Shown here: one piece after another, positions 16,354 through 23,610 of the stretch
How positions within the stretch are numbered: the first letter of the stretch is position 1
Layout: every line of letters begins with the position of its first letter
Assembly: GCA_050485905.1 (NCBI GenBank)
Contig: JBJHCH010000026.1
Coordinates: 1 to 36,559 of the forward strand
DNA length: 36,559 nt
Direction: 5' to 3'
Source: JAWLCA01 sp050485905
Lineage (GTDB): Bacteria; Pseudomonadota; Alphaproteobacteria; Rhodobacterales; Rhodobacteraceae
Position numbers and translations under genes: made by a program
The notes under the pieces: model-generated
Told to the model about the DNA's origin: nothing
Database searches by the model: none
What the model saw: the letters and a program-made list of their open reading frames with translations, nothing else

Positions 16354-16568
16354 GCCGATGCGTGACCGCATTGCCATTCCAGCCATCGGCGCAGGCGGGG
16401 CATTCCCCGGCGCCGGCTCTGGTGCGGCCCGCGCGCGGGGCGGGTTTCCGGCGGGCAGCCGCCTCACAATCGCCCCATCCGGCCTTGATCCGGCCATGGC
16501 AATGGGCCATCTGGCTTGGATGACGGCCGTTTCGGCCGTCACCGCTCTGCAGGGCAAGGGATAGAATT
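16354..16568. other. gap where dxr is normally found; contains a hairpin
   Basis: Between cdsA and rseP alphaproteobacteria typically carry dxr (about 1.2 kb). Here there are 215 bases with no recognisable part of dxr. A strong hairpin, TGACGGCCG/CGGCCGTCA (16521-16529/16533-16541, loop TTT), lies 27 bases before the rseP start; with no U-run it looks more like a processing site or repeat than a terminator. A 68-codon open frame (16358-16564) is Gly/Ala/Arg-rich and unsupported. Confidence 0.6.
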
Positions 16569-17903
16569 TTGGATCTGATCGGACTGGTGCCGTCTTTCGG
16601 CGGCTTCATCTACACCGTGCTTGCCTTTGTCGTGGCGCTGTCGATCATCGTCGCGGTGCATGAATACGGCCATTACATCGTCGGCCGCTGGTCCGGCATC
16701 CATGCCGAGGTGTTTTCCATCGGCTTCGGCCCGGTAATCTATTCCCGCGTGGACAGCCGGGGCACGCGCTGGCAGGTCGCCGCGCTGCCGCTGGGCGGCT
16801 ATGTGAAGTTCCTGGGCGATGCCGATGCCGCCAGCCTGCGCGGCGACGGCGGCACCGCCACCCTGGGCGGCAGAACGGAACGCAACACGATGCACGGCGC
16901 GCCGCTCTGGGCGCGGTCGGCCACCGTGGCGGCCGGGCCGGTGTTCAACTTCGTCCTGTCGATCCTGATCTTCTGCGGCATCTTCATGGTGCAGGGCATC
17001 GCCACCGATACGCCCACCGTGGGCAAGCTGACCCCGCTGCCGGCAGAGGTGCAGGAACTGCGAGAGGGCGACCGAATTCTGGCCATCGATGGCCGGCCCA
17101 CGCCCGATAATGCCGCGCTGGCCGGGGTGGTGGGTGAGCTGACGCCCGCGCCGGTCGTGGGCTACACCGTGCGCCGCGACGGGGCGGAACGCGATGTGGC
17201 CGGCCCCTATCCCTTCCCGCCGCTGGTTGGCGGCATCCAGCCGCAAAGCGCGGCCCATTCGGTCGACATGCAGCCCGGTGACGTGATCCTGTCTATCGAC
17301 GGCGATCCGGTCTTTGCCTTCGAGCAGTTGCGAGAGAAGGTGGGCGCGTCGGACGGGCGGACGCTGCTGCTGTCAGTCTGGCGGCAGGGAGAGGTGTTCG
17401 ACATCGCGCTGGTGCCGCGGCGGATGGACATTCCCACCGCATCCGGCGGGTTCGAGACGCGCTGGCTGATCGGCATCACCGGCGGCATGGCGTTCCAGCC
17501 GGAAACCCGCACGCCGGGACCGCTGGAGGCGATCGGGCGCGGGGCAGAGCAGACATGGTATGTCGCCCGCACCAGCCTGTCGGGGCTTTACCACATCATC
17601 ACCGGGGCGATCAGTTCGTGCAACCTGCGCGGCCCCATCGGAATCGCCGAGACCTCGGGCGCTGCGGCGTCGCAGGGGGGGATGGCCTTCATCTGGTTCA
17701 TCGCGGTCCTGTCCACCGCGGTCGGCCTGCTGAACCTGTTTCCGATCCCGATTCTGGATGGCGGCCATCTGGTCTTTCACGCGTGGGAGGCGGTGACTGG
17801 CAGGCCGCCCAGCGACCGGGCGCTCAGGTTTCTGATGGCGGTGGGGCTTGGCCTGATCGGGACGCTGATGATCTTTGCGTTGAGTAACGACCTGTTCTGC
17901 TAG
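16569..17903 (+). CDS. rseP: site-2 zinc metalloprotease RseP
   Basis: 444 residues. RseP cleaves transmembrane anti-sigma factors during envelope stress. The zinc site HEYGH is at 31-35 in the first membrane span. Two PDZ-like segments follow ('EGDRILAIDGRP' and 'QPGDVILSIDGDPV'). The second catalytic motif, NLFPIPILDGGHL, has its LDG at 396-398. The start is a TTG at 16569 with AAGGGA about seven bases upstream; no suitable ATG exists. Which anti-sigma factor it cuts is not shown in this window. Confidence 0.95.
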   Translation: MDLIGLVPSFGGFIYTVLAFVVALSIIVAVHEYGHYIVGRWSGIHAEVFSIGFGPVIYSRVDSRGTRWQVAALPLGGYVKFLGDADAASLRGDGGTATLGGRTERNTMHGAPLWARSATVAAGPVFNFVLSILIFCGIFMVQGIATDTPTVGKLTPLPAEVQELREGDRILAIDGRPTPDNAALAGVVGELTPAPVVGYTVRRDGAERDVAGPYPFPPLVGGIQPQSAAHSVDMQPGDVILSIDGDPVFAFEQLREKVGASDGRTLLLSVWRQGEVFDIALVPRRMDIPTASGGFETRWLIGITGGMAFQPETRTPGPLEAIGRGAEQTWYVARTSLSGLYHIITGAISSCNLRGPIGIAETSGAAASQGGMAFIWFIAVLSTAVGLLNLFPIPILDGGHLVFHAWEAVTGRPPSDRALRFLMAVGLGLIGTLMIFALSNDLFC

Positions 17904-17911
17904 GGCCGGGG

Positions 17912-17927
17912 TGTGCACGCGTGCACA
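17912..17927. promoter_or_regulatory. 16-bp perfect palindrome with CACGCGTG core
   Basis: TGTGCACGCGTGCACA lies nine bases past the rseP stop. Its central CACGCGTG is shared with the palindrome at 18073-18090. The paired sites suggest operators for the same regulator, whose identity is unknown. Confidence 0.5.
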
Positions 17928-17952
17928 AAATGCCAAGTCATTGAAACGAAAC

Positions 17953-18040
17953 GAAATCGCGATTTCTGTTTACCTGCACTTAATCTTTGGCCCACGGCAC
18001 CCCGGCGTGAGCAAGCGTTGAGATTCGGTAAACAAGAAAT
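17953..18040. promoter_or_regulatory. AT-rich dyads between rseP and the small gene
   Basis: GAAATCGCGATTTC (17953-17966) is a perfect palindrome. ATTTCTGTTTACC (17962-17974) is matched, inverted and with one extra T, by GGTAAACAAGAAAT (18027-18040). A half-copy GCGTGAGCA of the neighbouring palindrome lies near 18004-18014. The segment is noticeably AT-richer than the surrounding genes. Confidence 0.45.
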
Positions 18041-18072
18041 GCGTTTTCCAGCGATTTCAACAGCTTGCGATT

Positions 18073-18115
18073 CTGCTCACGCGTGAGCAGCGGGGCAGGG
18101 GCCGATTTTGCCCCG
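18073..18115. promoter_or_regulatory. 18-bp perfect palindrome followed by a hairpin
   Basis: CTGCTCACGCGTGAGCAG (18073-18090) has the same CACGCGTG core as the site at 17912-17927. It is followed at once by CGGGGCA/TGCCCCG (18091-18097/18109-18115), a seven-base-pair stem. The pair could be an operator plus an attenuator or the rseP transcript end. Confidence 0.5.
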
Positions 18116-18180
18116 TCCGTGCCCAAGCGCCGCCACATTCGCCCGGCATCTCAGGATCCGTCAGCAGTCAGGAGGGCGCG

Positions 18181-18318
18181 ATGCAACAGTTGATGACCGC
18201 CGAACGGGGCCTGCCGCTGGTGCTGCGGCTGGGCCTTCAGCGCCTTCTTCCGCTGGGTTTCGTGCTGGTCGCACTGATGCTTTCGGCGGCACTCGTTCCG
18301 GCTGTTTCGGCCATGTGA
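18181..18318 (+). CDS. 45-residue membrane peptide upstream of bamA
   Basis: A small gene with a consensus AGGAGG (18170-18175) five bases before its ATG and a stem-loop terminator directly after its stop. The peptide starts MQQLMTAERGLP, has a basic Arg/Gln segment, then one hydrophobic stretch (about residues 23-44, ending VSAM), so it is probably anchored in or exported across the inner membrane. I do not recognise the family. The signals around it make it more credible than its length suggests. Its position between rseP and bamA hints at an envelope role, but no function can be assigned. Confidence 0.6.
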   Translation: MQQLMTAERGLPLVLRLGLQRLLPLGFVLVALMLSAALVPAVSAM

Positions 18319-18320
18319 CA

Positions 18321-18348
18321 CCCGCGGTGCGATGTGCCGCGGGCTTTT
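18321..18348 (+). terminator. stem-loop terminator after the small membrane-peptide gene
   Basis: CCCGCGG (18321-18327) pairs with CCGCGGG (18337-18343), followed by CTTTTG. It starts 3 bases after the 45-codon gene and 63 bases ahead of the bamA start, which implies bamA has its own promoter or is reached by read-through. Confidence 0.7.
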
Positions 18349-18411
18349 GACAAGCCCCCCCATTCCGGCTAGTCAGATCCACAAAGAAAACTGGCGGGAT
18401 GGGACGGTTCG

Positions 18412-20742
18412 ATGCAGCAAGGGGTCACGCGTCACGCGGGCAGGTCAAGGGCGCGTCTGCTGGGTCGGGGGATGGCAGTTGCGGCGGTTTCCCTGTCGCT
18501 TCTGGCACTGGTGGCCCCGGCCCCGACAATCGCGCAAAGCTTCACGGTCAGCCAGATCGTGGTCGAGGGGAACCAGCGCGTCGATCCGGCCAACATCGCG
18601 GCCTTTGCCGATCTTCCCGTGGGCCAGACCATCGGGCCGGGCGAAATCAACGCCGCCGCCCAGCGGGTGCGCAATTCCGGTCTGTTCGAATCGGTGGATG
18701 TGATTCCGCAGGGCAACCGACTGATCATCCGCGTGGTCGAGCATCCGATCATCAACATCATCAACTTCGAGGGCAACCGGCGGCTCGATAACGACGCCCT
18801 GTCGCGGGTGGTCCAGTCGCAATCGCGCCGGGTCTTCTCTCCCACCCAGGCCGAGGCCGACGCCCGCGCCATCACCGAAGCCTATTCCGAATCCGGCCGC
18901 TTTGCCGCGACCGTCACGCCGCGGATCATCCGCCGGTCGGACAACCGCGTCGATCTGGTGTTCGAGATCCGCGAGGGCAGCGTGGTCGAGATCGAGCGGT
19001 TGAACTTTGTCGGCAACCGCGCGTTTTCCGACCGGCGCCTGCGCGGCGTTCTGGAGACGAAACAGGCGGGCCTGCTGCGGATCTTCATCCAGCGCGACAC
19101 ATTTGTGGCCGACCGGATCGAGCTTGACCGCCAGCTTCTGCGCGATTTCTACCTGTCGCGCGGCTATATCGACTTTCAGGTGCTGTCGGCCACATCGGAA
19201 CTGTCGCGCGACCGCGATGCGTTCTTCGTGACCTTCTCTGTCCGCGAGGGGCAGCAGTTCCGCTTCGGCAACCTGTCCGTCGTGTCCGAGATCCCCGGCC
19301 TTGATGCGTCGGAATTCCAGTCGCTGATCCGCGCCCGGCCCGGCCAGGTCTATTCGCCGACCGCGCTGGACAATGCCACCGCCCGGATGGAGGACCGCGC
19401 CGCGCGCATGGGCCTGACATTCGTGCGGGCAGAGCCGCGGATCAGCCGCAACGAGCGCACCCAGACGCTGGATATCGAGTTCGCGCTGGTGCGCGGCGAG
19501 CGGATCTTTGTCGAGCGCATCGACATCGAGGGCAACACCACGACGCTGGACGAGGTGATCCGGCGCCAGTTCCGCACGGTAGAGGGCGATCCGTTCAACC
19601 CGCGCGAGATCCGGCAGGCGGCAGAGCGCATCCGCGCGCTTGGCTTCTTTGCCGATGTCGATGTGCAGGGCCGTCAGGGATCGGCGGGCGATCAGGTGAT
19701 CGTGGATGTCAACGTCGAGGAGCAGCCGACCGGATCGCTGGGCTTTGGCGTCAGCTACGGTGTCAGCCAGGGCGTGGGGCTTGCCGTCAACCTGACGGAA
19801 TCGAACTTCCTGGGGCGTGGCCAGTTCCTGGGCATCAACGTCAACACCACCGAGGACGAGGAAGCGGCGGAGCTGCGCTTTGTCGAACCGGCCTTCCTGG
19901 GCCGCGACGTCGCGTTCAGCTTCGACGGGTTCTACCGCCAGCGCGGGCAAAGCTTCCTGGGCTACAGCACGCGCAACGTGGGCTTCCGTACCGGGCTGGA
20001 GTTTCCGGTTTCGGATCATGGCCGGCTGGGCGTGAACTATGCGCTGTCAAAGGACACGATGCGCCTGCCCGCGGCCACGATCTCTCCGATCCTGGCGGCC
20101 GAGGTGGCCGAGGGCGGGCTGTGGTCCAGCGGCATCGGGCTGGCCTATGACTGGGACAGCCGCCGCAGCGGGATCGATGAAAGCACATTCTACCTGTTCC
20201 GGCTGGGCGCGGATGCGACGGGTCTGGGCGGCGACACGCGCTTCCTGAAATTCTCGGGCCTTGGCGTGGTGCAGACGCGGGTGCTGAGCGACGATGTGAT
20301 CCTGCGCGCGGAAGTGGAGGCCGGTGCGATCCGCGCGGTTTCCGGCAACGAGACGCGCGCGATCGACCGCTTCACGCTGAACGGCCAGATGCGCGGGTTC
20401 GAGCCCTTTGGCGTCGGCCCCCGCGATACCGGCACGGATGATTTCCTTGGCGGGGAATACTTTGCCGTGGCGCGGTTCGAATCCGAGTTCCCGATCGGCC
20501 TGCCCGAGGAATACGGGATCACCGGCGGCGCCTTTGTCGATGTCGGCTCGGTCTGGGGGCTGCCGAACACGGCGGGCGCGGACCCGGTGGACGACAAGTT
20601 GCGGCTGCGGGCGACGGCGGGTGTGTCGATCTTCTGGGATACGCCCATCGGCCCCTTGCGCTTCAACTTCTCCACGCCCCTGCGCAAGGAAGCCTACGAC
20701 AAGCGGCAATCCTTTGACCTGACGATTTCGACCAGGTTCTGA
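18412..20742 (+). CDS. bamA: outer-membrane protein assembly factor BamA
   Basis: 776 residues. BamA inserts beta-barrel proteins into the outer membrane. A signal peptide (hydrophobic MAVAAVSLSLLALVAPAP, cleavage after TIAQ) precedes five POTRA repeats (about residues 43-440; for example 'VVEGNQRVD', 'FEGNRRLDND', 'FVGNRAFSDRRLR', 'IEGNTTTLDEVIRRQFR'). The C-terminal barrel ends in an aromatic residue (ISTRF), as barrels do. The next gene begins at the last base of its stop (TGATG). Confidence 0.96.
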   Translation: MQQGVTRHAGRSRARLLGRGMAVAAVSLSLLALVAPAPTIAQSFTVSQIVVEGNQRVDPANIAAFADLPVGQTIGPGEINAAAQRVRNSGLFESVDVIPQGNRLIIRVVEHPIINIINFEGNRRLDNDALSRVVQSQSRRVFSPTQAEADARAITEAYSESGRFAATVTPRIIRRSDNRVDLVFEIREGSVVEIERLNFVGNRAFSDRRLRGVLETKQAGLLRIFIQRDTFVADRIELDRQLLRDFYLSRGYIDFQVLSATSELSRDRDAFFVTFSVREGQQFRFGNLSVVSEIPGLDASEFQSLIRARPGQVYSPTALDNATARMEDRAARMGLTFVRAEPRISRNERTQTLDIEFALVRGERIFVERIDIEGNTTTLDEVIRRQFRTVEGDPFNPREIRQAAERIRALGFFADVDVQGRQGSAGDQVIVDVNVEEQPTGSLGFGVSYGVSQGVGLAVNLTESNFLGRGQFLGINVNTTEDEEAAELRFVEPAFLGRDVAFSFDGFYRQRGQSFLGYSTRNVGFRTGLEFPVSDHGRLGVNYALSKDTMRLPAATISPILAAEVAEGGLWSSGIGLAYDWDSRRSGIDESTFYLFRLGADATGLGGDTRFLKFSGLGVVQTRVLSDDVILRAEVEAGAIRAVSGNETRAIDRFTLNGQMRGFEPFGVGPRDTGTDDFLGGEYFAVARFESEFPIGLPEEYGITGGAFVDVGSVWGLPNTAGADPVDDKLRLRATAGVSIFWDTPIGPLRFNFSTPLRKEAYDKRQSFDLTISTRF

Positions 20743-21392
20743 TGCGCGGGCGGATCGCCGCCGCCCTGATCCTGGCGCTATGCGCCGGGCCGTGCGCGGC
20801 GCAGCAGCAGGGGGGCGGTGCGGCGGGCCTGCCGTTCACGACCGGGGTGCCGGTGGATACGCCCGGCTCGCGGGTTCTGATCATCGATCAGGAGCAGCTG
20901 GTGCTCGACTCGGACTTTGGTCAGCGGGTGCGGCGCGAGATCGAGACAGAGCTGACGACGCTGACCGAGGAGAACCGGCGCATCGAGGCCGAACTGACCG
21001 AAGAGGAGCGCCGGCTGACCCAGTTGCGCGAAACCCTGCCGCCAGAGGAGTTTCGCGCCCTTGCCGACGAGTTCGACGCGCGCGTCGTGGCCATCCGCGC
21101 CGAGCAGGACGCCAAGGGCCGGGCGCTGTCGCAGCGCGAGGAAGAGGCATTCACCCGCCTTCTGGTGGCCGCACAGCCGATTTTCCAAGCGATTTTGGCT
21201 GATTACGACGCAGAGTTGATCCTTGATCGGCGGCTGGTATTCTTTGCCTCGGGCCGCGTGGACATTACCGCCGAGGCCATCGAGCGGATCAACGAGTTTC
21301 TGGGCGAGGATGTGCCGGAACTGCGCGATCTGCCCGAGGATGCCGAGGCGCCGGGCCTGCCCGCGGGCAACGGCACACCGCTGCGACCATGA
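20742..21392 (+). CDS. OmpH/Skp-family periplasmic chaperone
   Basis: 216 residues. An N-terminal signal peptide (RGRIAAALILALCAGPCAAQ) is followed by 'VLIIDQEQLVLDSDFGQRVRREIETEL' and a long charged coiled-coil segment rich in Glu/Arg, then 'AELILDRRLVFFASGRVDITAEAIERIN', typical of Skp. Skp carries unfolded outer-membrane proteins to BamA. The start ATG shares one base with the bamA TGA, so both are translated from one message. The acidic Pro-rich tail (after about residue 190) is unlikely to be folded. Confidence 0.88.
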   Translation: MRGRIAAALILALCAGPCAAQQQGGGAAGLPFTTGVPVDTPGSRVLIIDQEQLVLDSDFGQRVRREIETELTTLTEENRRIEAELTEEERRLTQLRETLPPEEFRALADEFDARVVAIRAEQDAKGRALSQREEEAFTRLLVAAQPIFQAILADYDAELILDRRLVFFASGRVDITAEAIERINEFLGEDVPELRDLPEDAEAPGLPAGNGTPLRP

Positions 21393-21404
21393 ACGGCGGG
21401 TCGC

Positions 21405-21433
21405 TTGCCTGCGCGGGAACGAATTGCTAGGGG
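21405..21433 (+). promoter_or_regulatory. candidate promoter ahead of fabZ
   Basis: TTGCCT (21405-21410) and TAGGGG (21428-21433) are separated by exactly 17 bases. The -10 match is poor but the spacing is ideal, in the 129-base gap after the skp-like gene. Confidence 0.3.
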
Positions 21434-21521
21434 AACCCGTCCGGGGCCGGGGTGGCGCGGGTCTGTCGCGGTCAGCGATACGGCCGCGAATGGCCCGGTG
21501 GAGCGGGAGAAGGAGCCAGAA

Positions 21522-22004
21522 ATGACCGAAACCGCCGATCCGGCTGCCATGCCGAATGAGGCCGACATCCTGCTGATCCAGCGGATCCTGCCGCATCGCT
21601 ATCCGTTCCTGCTGGTGGATCGGGTGACGGCGGTGGAGCCGGGGAAATCCGCGGTGGGGATCAAGAACGTCACCTTCAACGAGCCGCATTTCCAGGGCCA
21701 TTTCCCTGGCATGCCGATCATGCCGGGCGTCACGATCATCGAGGCGATGGCGCAGACGGCGGCGGTGCTGGTGGGCCTGACGCTCGATCTGGTGGACAAG
21801 CAGCCGCTGGTCTATTTCATGAACATCGACGGCGGAAAGTTCCGCCGCAAGGTCGTGCCGGGCGACGTGCTGGAACTGCATGTCACGGTAAAGCGCGGCG
21901 GATCGCGGATCTGGAAGTTCCACGGGCGCGGGATGGTCGGCGGCGAGATGGCGGCCGAGGCGGAGTTTTCCGCCATGATCGACCTGTCGCGGTCGCAGCC
22001 ATGA
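21522..22004 (+). CDS. fabZ: 3-hydroxyacyl-ACP dehydratase FabZ
   Basis: 160 residues. FabZ dehydrates hydroxyacyl-ACP in fatty acid elongation and competes with LpxA for hydroxymyristoyl-ACP. Hot-dog-fold signatures: 'ILPHRYPFLLVDR', the catalytic His60 in HFPGMPIMPGV and Glu74 in IIEAMAQTA. The start at 21522 has GAGAAGGAG seven bases upstream; a later ATG at 21549 is also possible. Its stop overlaps the lpxA start (ATGA, 22001-22004). Confidence 0.95.
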   Translation: MTETADPAAMPNEADILLIQRILPHRYPFLLVDRVTAVEPGKSAVGIKNVTFNEPHFQGHFPGMPIMPGVTIIEAMAQTAAVLVGLTLDLVDKQPLVYFMNIDGGKFRRKVVPGDVLELHVTVKRGGSRIWKFHGRGMVGGEMAAEAEFSAMIDLSRSQP

Positions 22005-22795
22005 TCGACCCCTCGGCGCAGATCCACCCCTCGGCCGCGGTCGAGGAGGGGGCGACTGTCGGCCCCGGCTGCCGGATCGGCGCCTTTGCCGTGCTCGGGC
22101 CGGACGTGACGCTGACCGAAGGCGTGGAGATCAAGTCGCACGCCGTTGTCACCGGCTGGACAGAGATCGGGGCAGAGACGGTGGTCTTTCCCTTCGCCTG
22201 CGTGGGCGAGGTGCCGCAGGATCTGAAATATCGCGGCGAGCGCACCCGGTTGATCGTCGGCGCGCGCTGCCGGATACGCGAGGGCGCGACGCTGAACACC
22301 GGGACCGAGGGCGGGGGCGGCGTGACGCGGGTGGGCGACGACTGCCTGTTCATGGCAAATTCCCATGTCGCCCACGACTGCCAGATCGGCAACCGGGTGA
22401 TCCTGGTCAACAATGCCTCGGTTGCCGGCCATTGCGTGCTGGAGGATGACGTGATCGTCGGCGGGCTGTCGGGCATCCACCAATGGGTGCGGGTCGGCCG
22501 AGGCGCGATCATCGGCGCGGTGACGATGGTGACAAACGACGTGATCCCGCACGGGCTGGTGCAGGGGCCGCGCGGGGTGCTGGACGGGCTGAACCTTGTG
22601 GGGCTGAAGCGCAAGGGCGTGGCGCGGTCCGACATCACCGCGCTGCGCGCCGCCTATCAGATGCTGGCGCAGGGCGAGGGCGCGTTTCAGGACCGCGCCC
22701 GCCGCCTGCTGGACGAGACCGACAGCGACTATGTGCGCGAGGTGGCGCAGTTCATCGTCGCGGCCTCGGACCGGTCATACCTGACGCCGCGATGA
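22001..22795 (+). CDS. lpxA: UDP-N-acetylglucosamine acyltransferase LpxA
   Basis: 264 residues. LpxA catalyses the first step of lipid A synthesis. The chain is built of hexapeptide repeats that form a left-handed beta helix ('IHPSAAVEEGATVGPGCRIGAFAVLG'), with 'HVAHDCQIGNRVILVNNASVAGHCVLEDDVIVGG' containing the catalytic His, and the C-terminal helical part 'DITALRAAYQMLAQG'. Four-base overlaps join it to fabZ and lpxI, so the lipid A genes form one operon. Confidence 0.96.
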   Translation: MIDPSAQIHPSAAVEEGATVGPGCRIGAFAVLGPDVTLTEGVEIKSHAVVTGWTEIGAETVVFPFACVGEVPQDLKYRGERTRLIVGARCRIREGATLNTGTEGGGGVTRVGDDCLFMANSHVAHDCQIGNRVILVNNASVAGHCVLEDDVIVGGLSGIHQWVRVGRGAIIGAVTMVTNDVIPHGLVQGPRGVLDGLNLVGLKRKGVARSDITALRAAYQMLAQGEGAFQDRARRLLDETDSDYVREVAQFIVAASDRSYLTPR

Positions 22796-23610
22796 GCGGG
22801 CTGGCACTGATCGCCGGGGCGGGGCGGCTGCCGGCGCTGCTGGTTTCGGCGATGCCCGTGCCGCCCGCGATGATCACCGCGCCTGAGGGGGTTGAGATTG
22901 CCGACCCTGGCGCGCCGGTCACCCGGTTTCGCATTGAGCGTCTGGTCCCGTTTCTGCACGAGCTGCTGGATGCGGGGGTGGAGCGGGTGGTCTTTGCCGG
23001 TGCGGTGACGCGGCCCCGGCTGGACCCCGCGCTGTTCGACACCGCCACGGCGCAGATGGTGCCGCGCCTGCTGGCAGCGATGCAGGCTGGTGACGACGCG
23101 ACCCTGCGCGAGGTGATCGCGATTTTCGAGGAAGCCGGTCTGACCGTCACCGGCGCGGCAGAGGTCGCGCCCGATCTGGTGCCAGAGGCCGGGGTTCTGA
23201 CCCAGGCCCAGCCATCCGAGGGCGATGCCCGCGACGCGGCCCGCGCGGCCCGGATCGTCGCGGCGCTGGGGGCGGTCGATGTGGGGCAGGGGGCCGTAGT
23301 GGCGCAGGGCCTTTGCCTAGCGGTCGAGGCGTTACCCGGAACCGATGCGATGCTGCGGCAGGTCGCCGGTTTGGGCGCGCTGCGCCCCGATCCGACCGGC
23401 GCGCGTGGCGTGCTGTTCAAGGCACCAAAACCGGGGCAGGACCGGCGGATCGACCTGCCGGCAATCGGTCCCGATACTGTGACGCGGGCGGCCGAGGCCG
23501 GGCTGGCCGGCGTTGCCTTTGAGGCCGGTGGCGTCATGCTGCTGGACCGCGCCGAGGCCATTGCGCGGGCCGATGCCGCCGGGCTGTTCCTGTGGGCGCG
23601 GGAGCCGTGA
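22792..23610 (+). CDS. lpxI: UDP-2,3-diacylglucosamine pyrophosphatase LpxI
   Basis: 272 residues, DUF1009 family. LpxI hydrolyses UDP-2,3-diacylglucosamine to lipid X; it replaces the LpxH of many gammaproteobacteria. Recognisable parts: 'LALIAGAGRLPALL', 'VFAGAVTRP', 'LREVIAIFEEAGLTVTGA' and 'GVLFKAPKPGQDRRIDLPAIGPDTV'. The start at 22792 forms ATGA with the lpxA stop; sequence before it is lpxA in another frame. Its TGA overlaps the GTG of lpxB. Confidence 0.94.
   Translation: MSGLALIAGAGRLPALLVSAMPVPPAMITAPEGVEIADPGAPVTRFRIERLVPFLHELLDAGVERVVFAGAVTRPRLDPALFDTATAQMVPRLLAAMQAGDDATLREVIAIFEEAGLTVTGAAEVAPDLVPEAGVLTQAQPSEGDARDAARAARIVAALGAVDVGQGAVVAQGLCLAVEALPGTDAMLRQVAGLGALRPDPTGARGVLFKAPKPGQDRRIDLPAIGPDTVTRAAEAGLAGVAFEAGGVMLLDRAEAIARADAAGLFLWAREP

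Noticed and set aside
16358..16564. 68-codon open frame between cdsA and rseP
   Set aside because: Gly/Ala/Arg/Pro-rich with no recognisable domain and no similarity to Dxr; it overlaps a hairpin. A real small gene cannot be excluded.
17953..18040. Possible replication origin (AT-rich, dyads)
   Set aside because: No DnaA boxes (TTATCCACA type) or replication genes nearby; a regulatory region upstream of bamA explains it better.
18445..20019. 524-codon minus-strand frame opposite bamA
   Set aside because: bamA is unambiguous on the plus strand with signal peptide and POTRA repeats.
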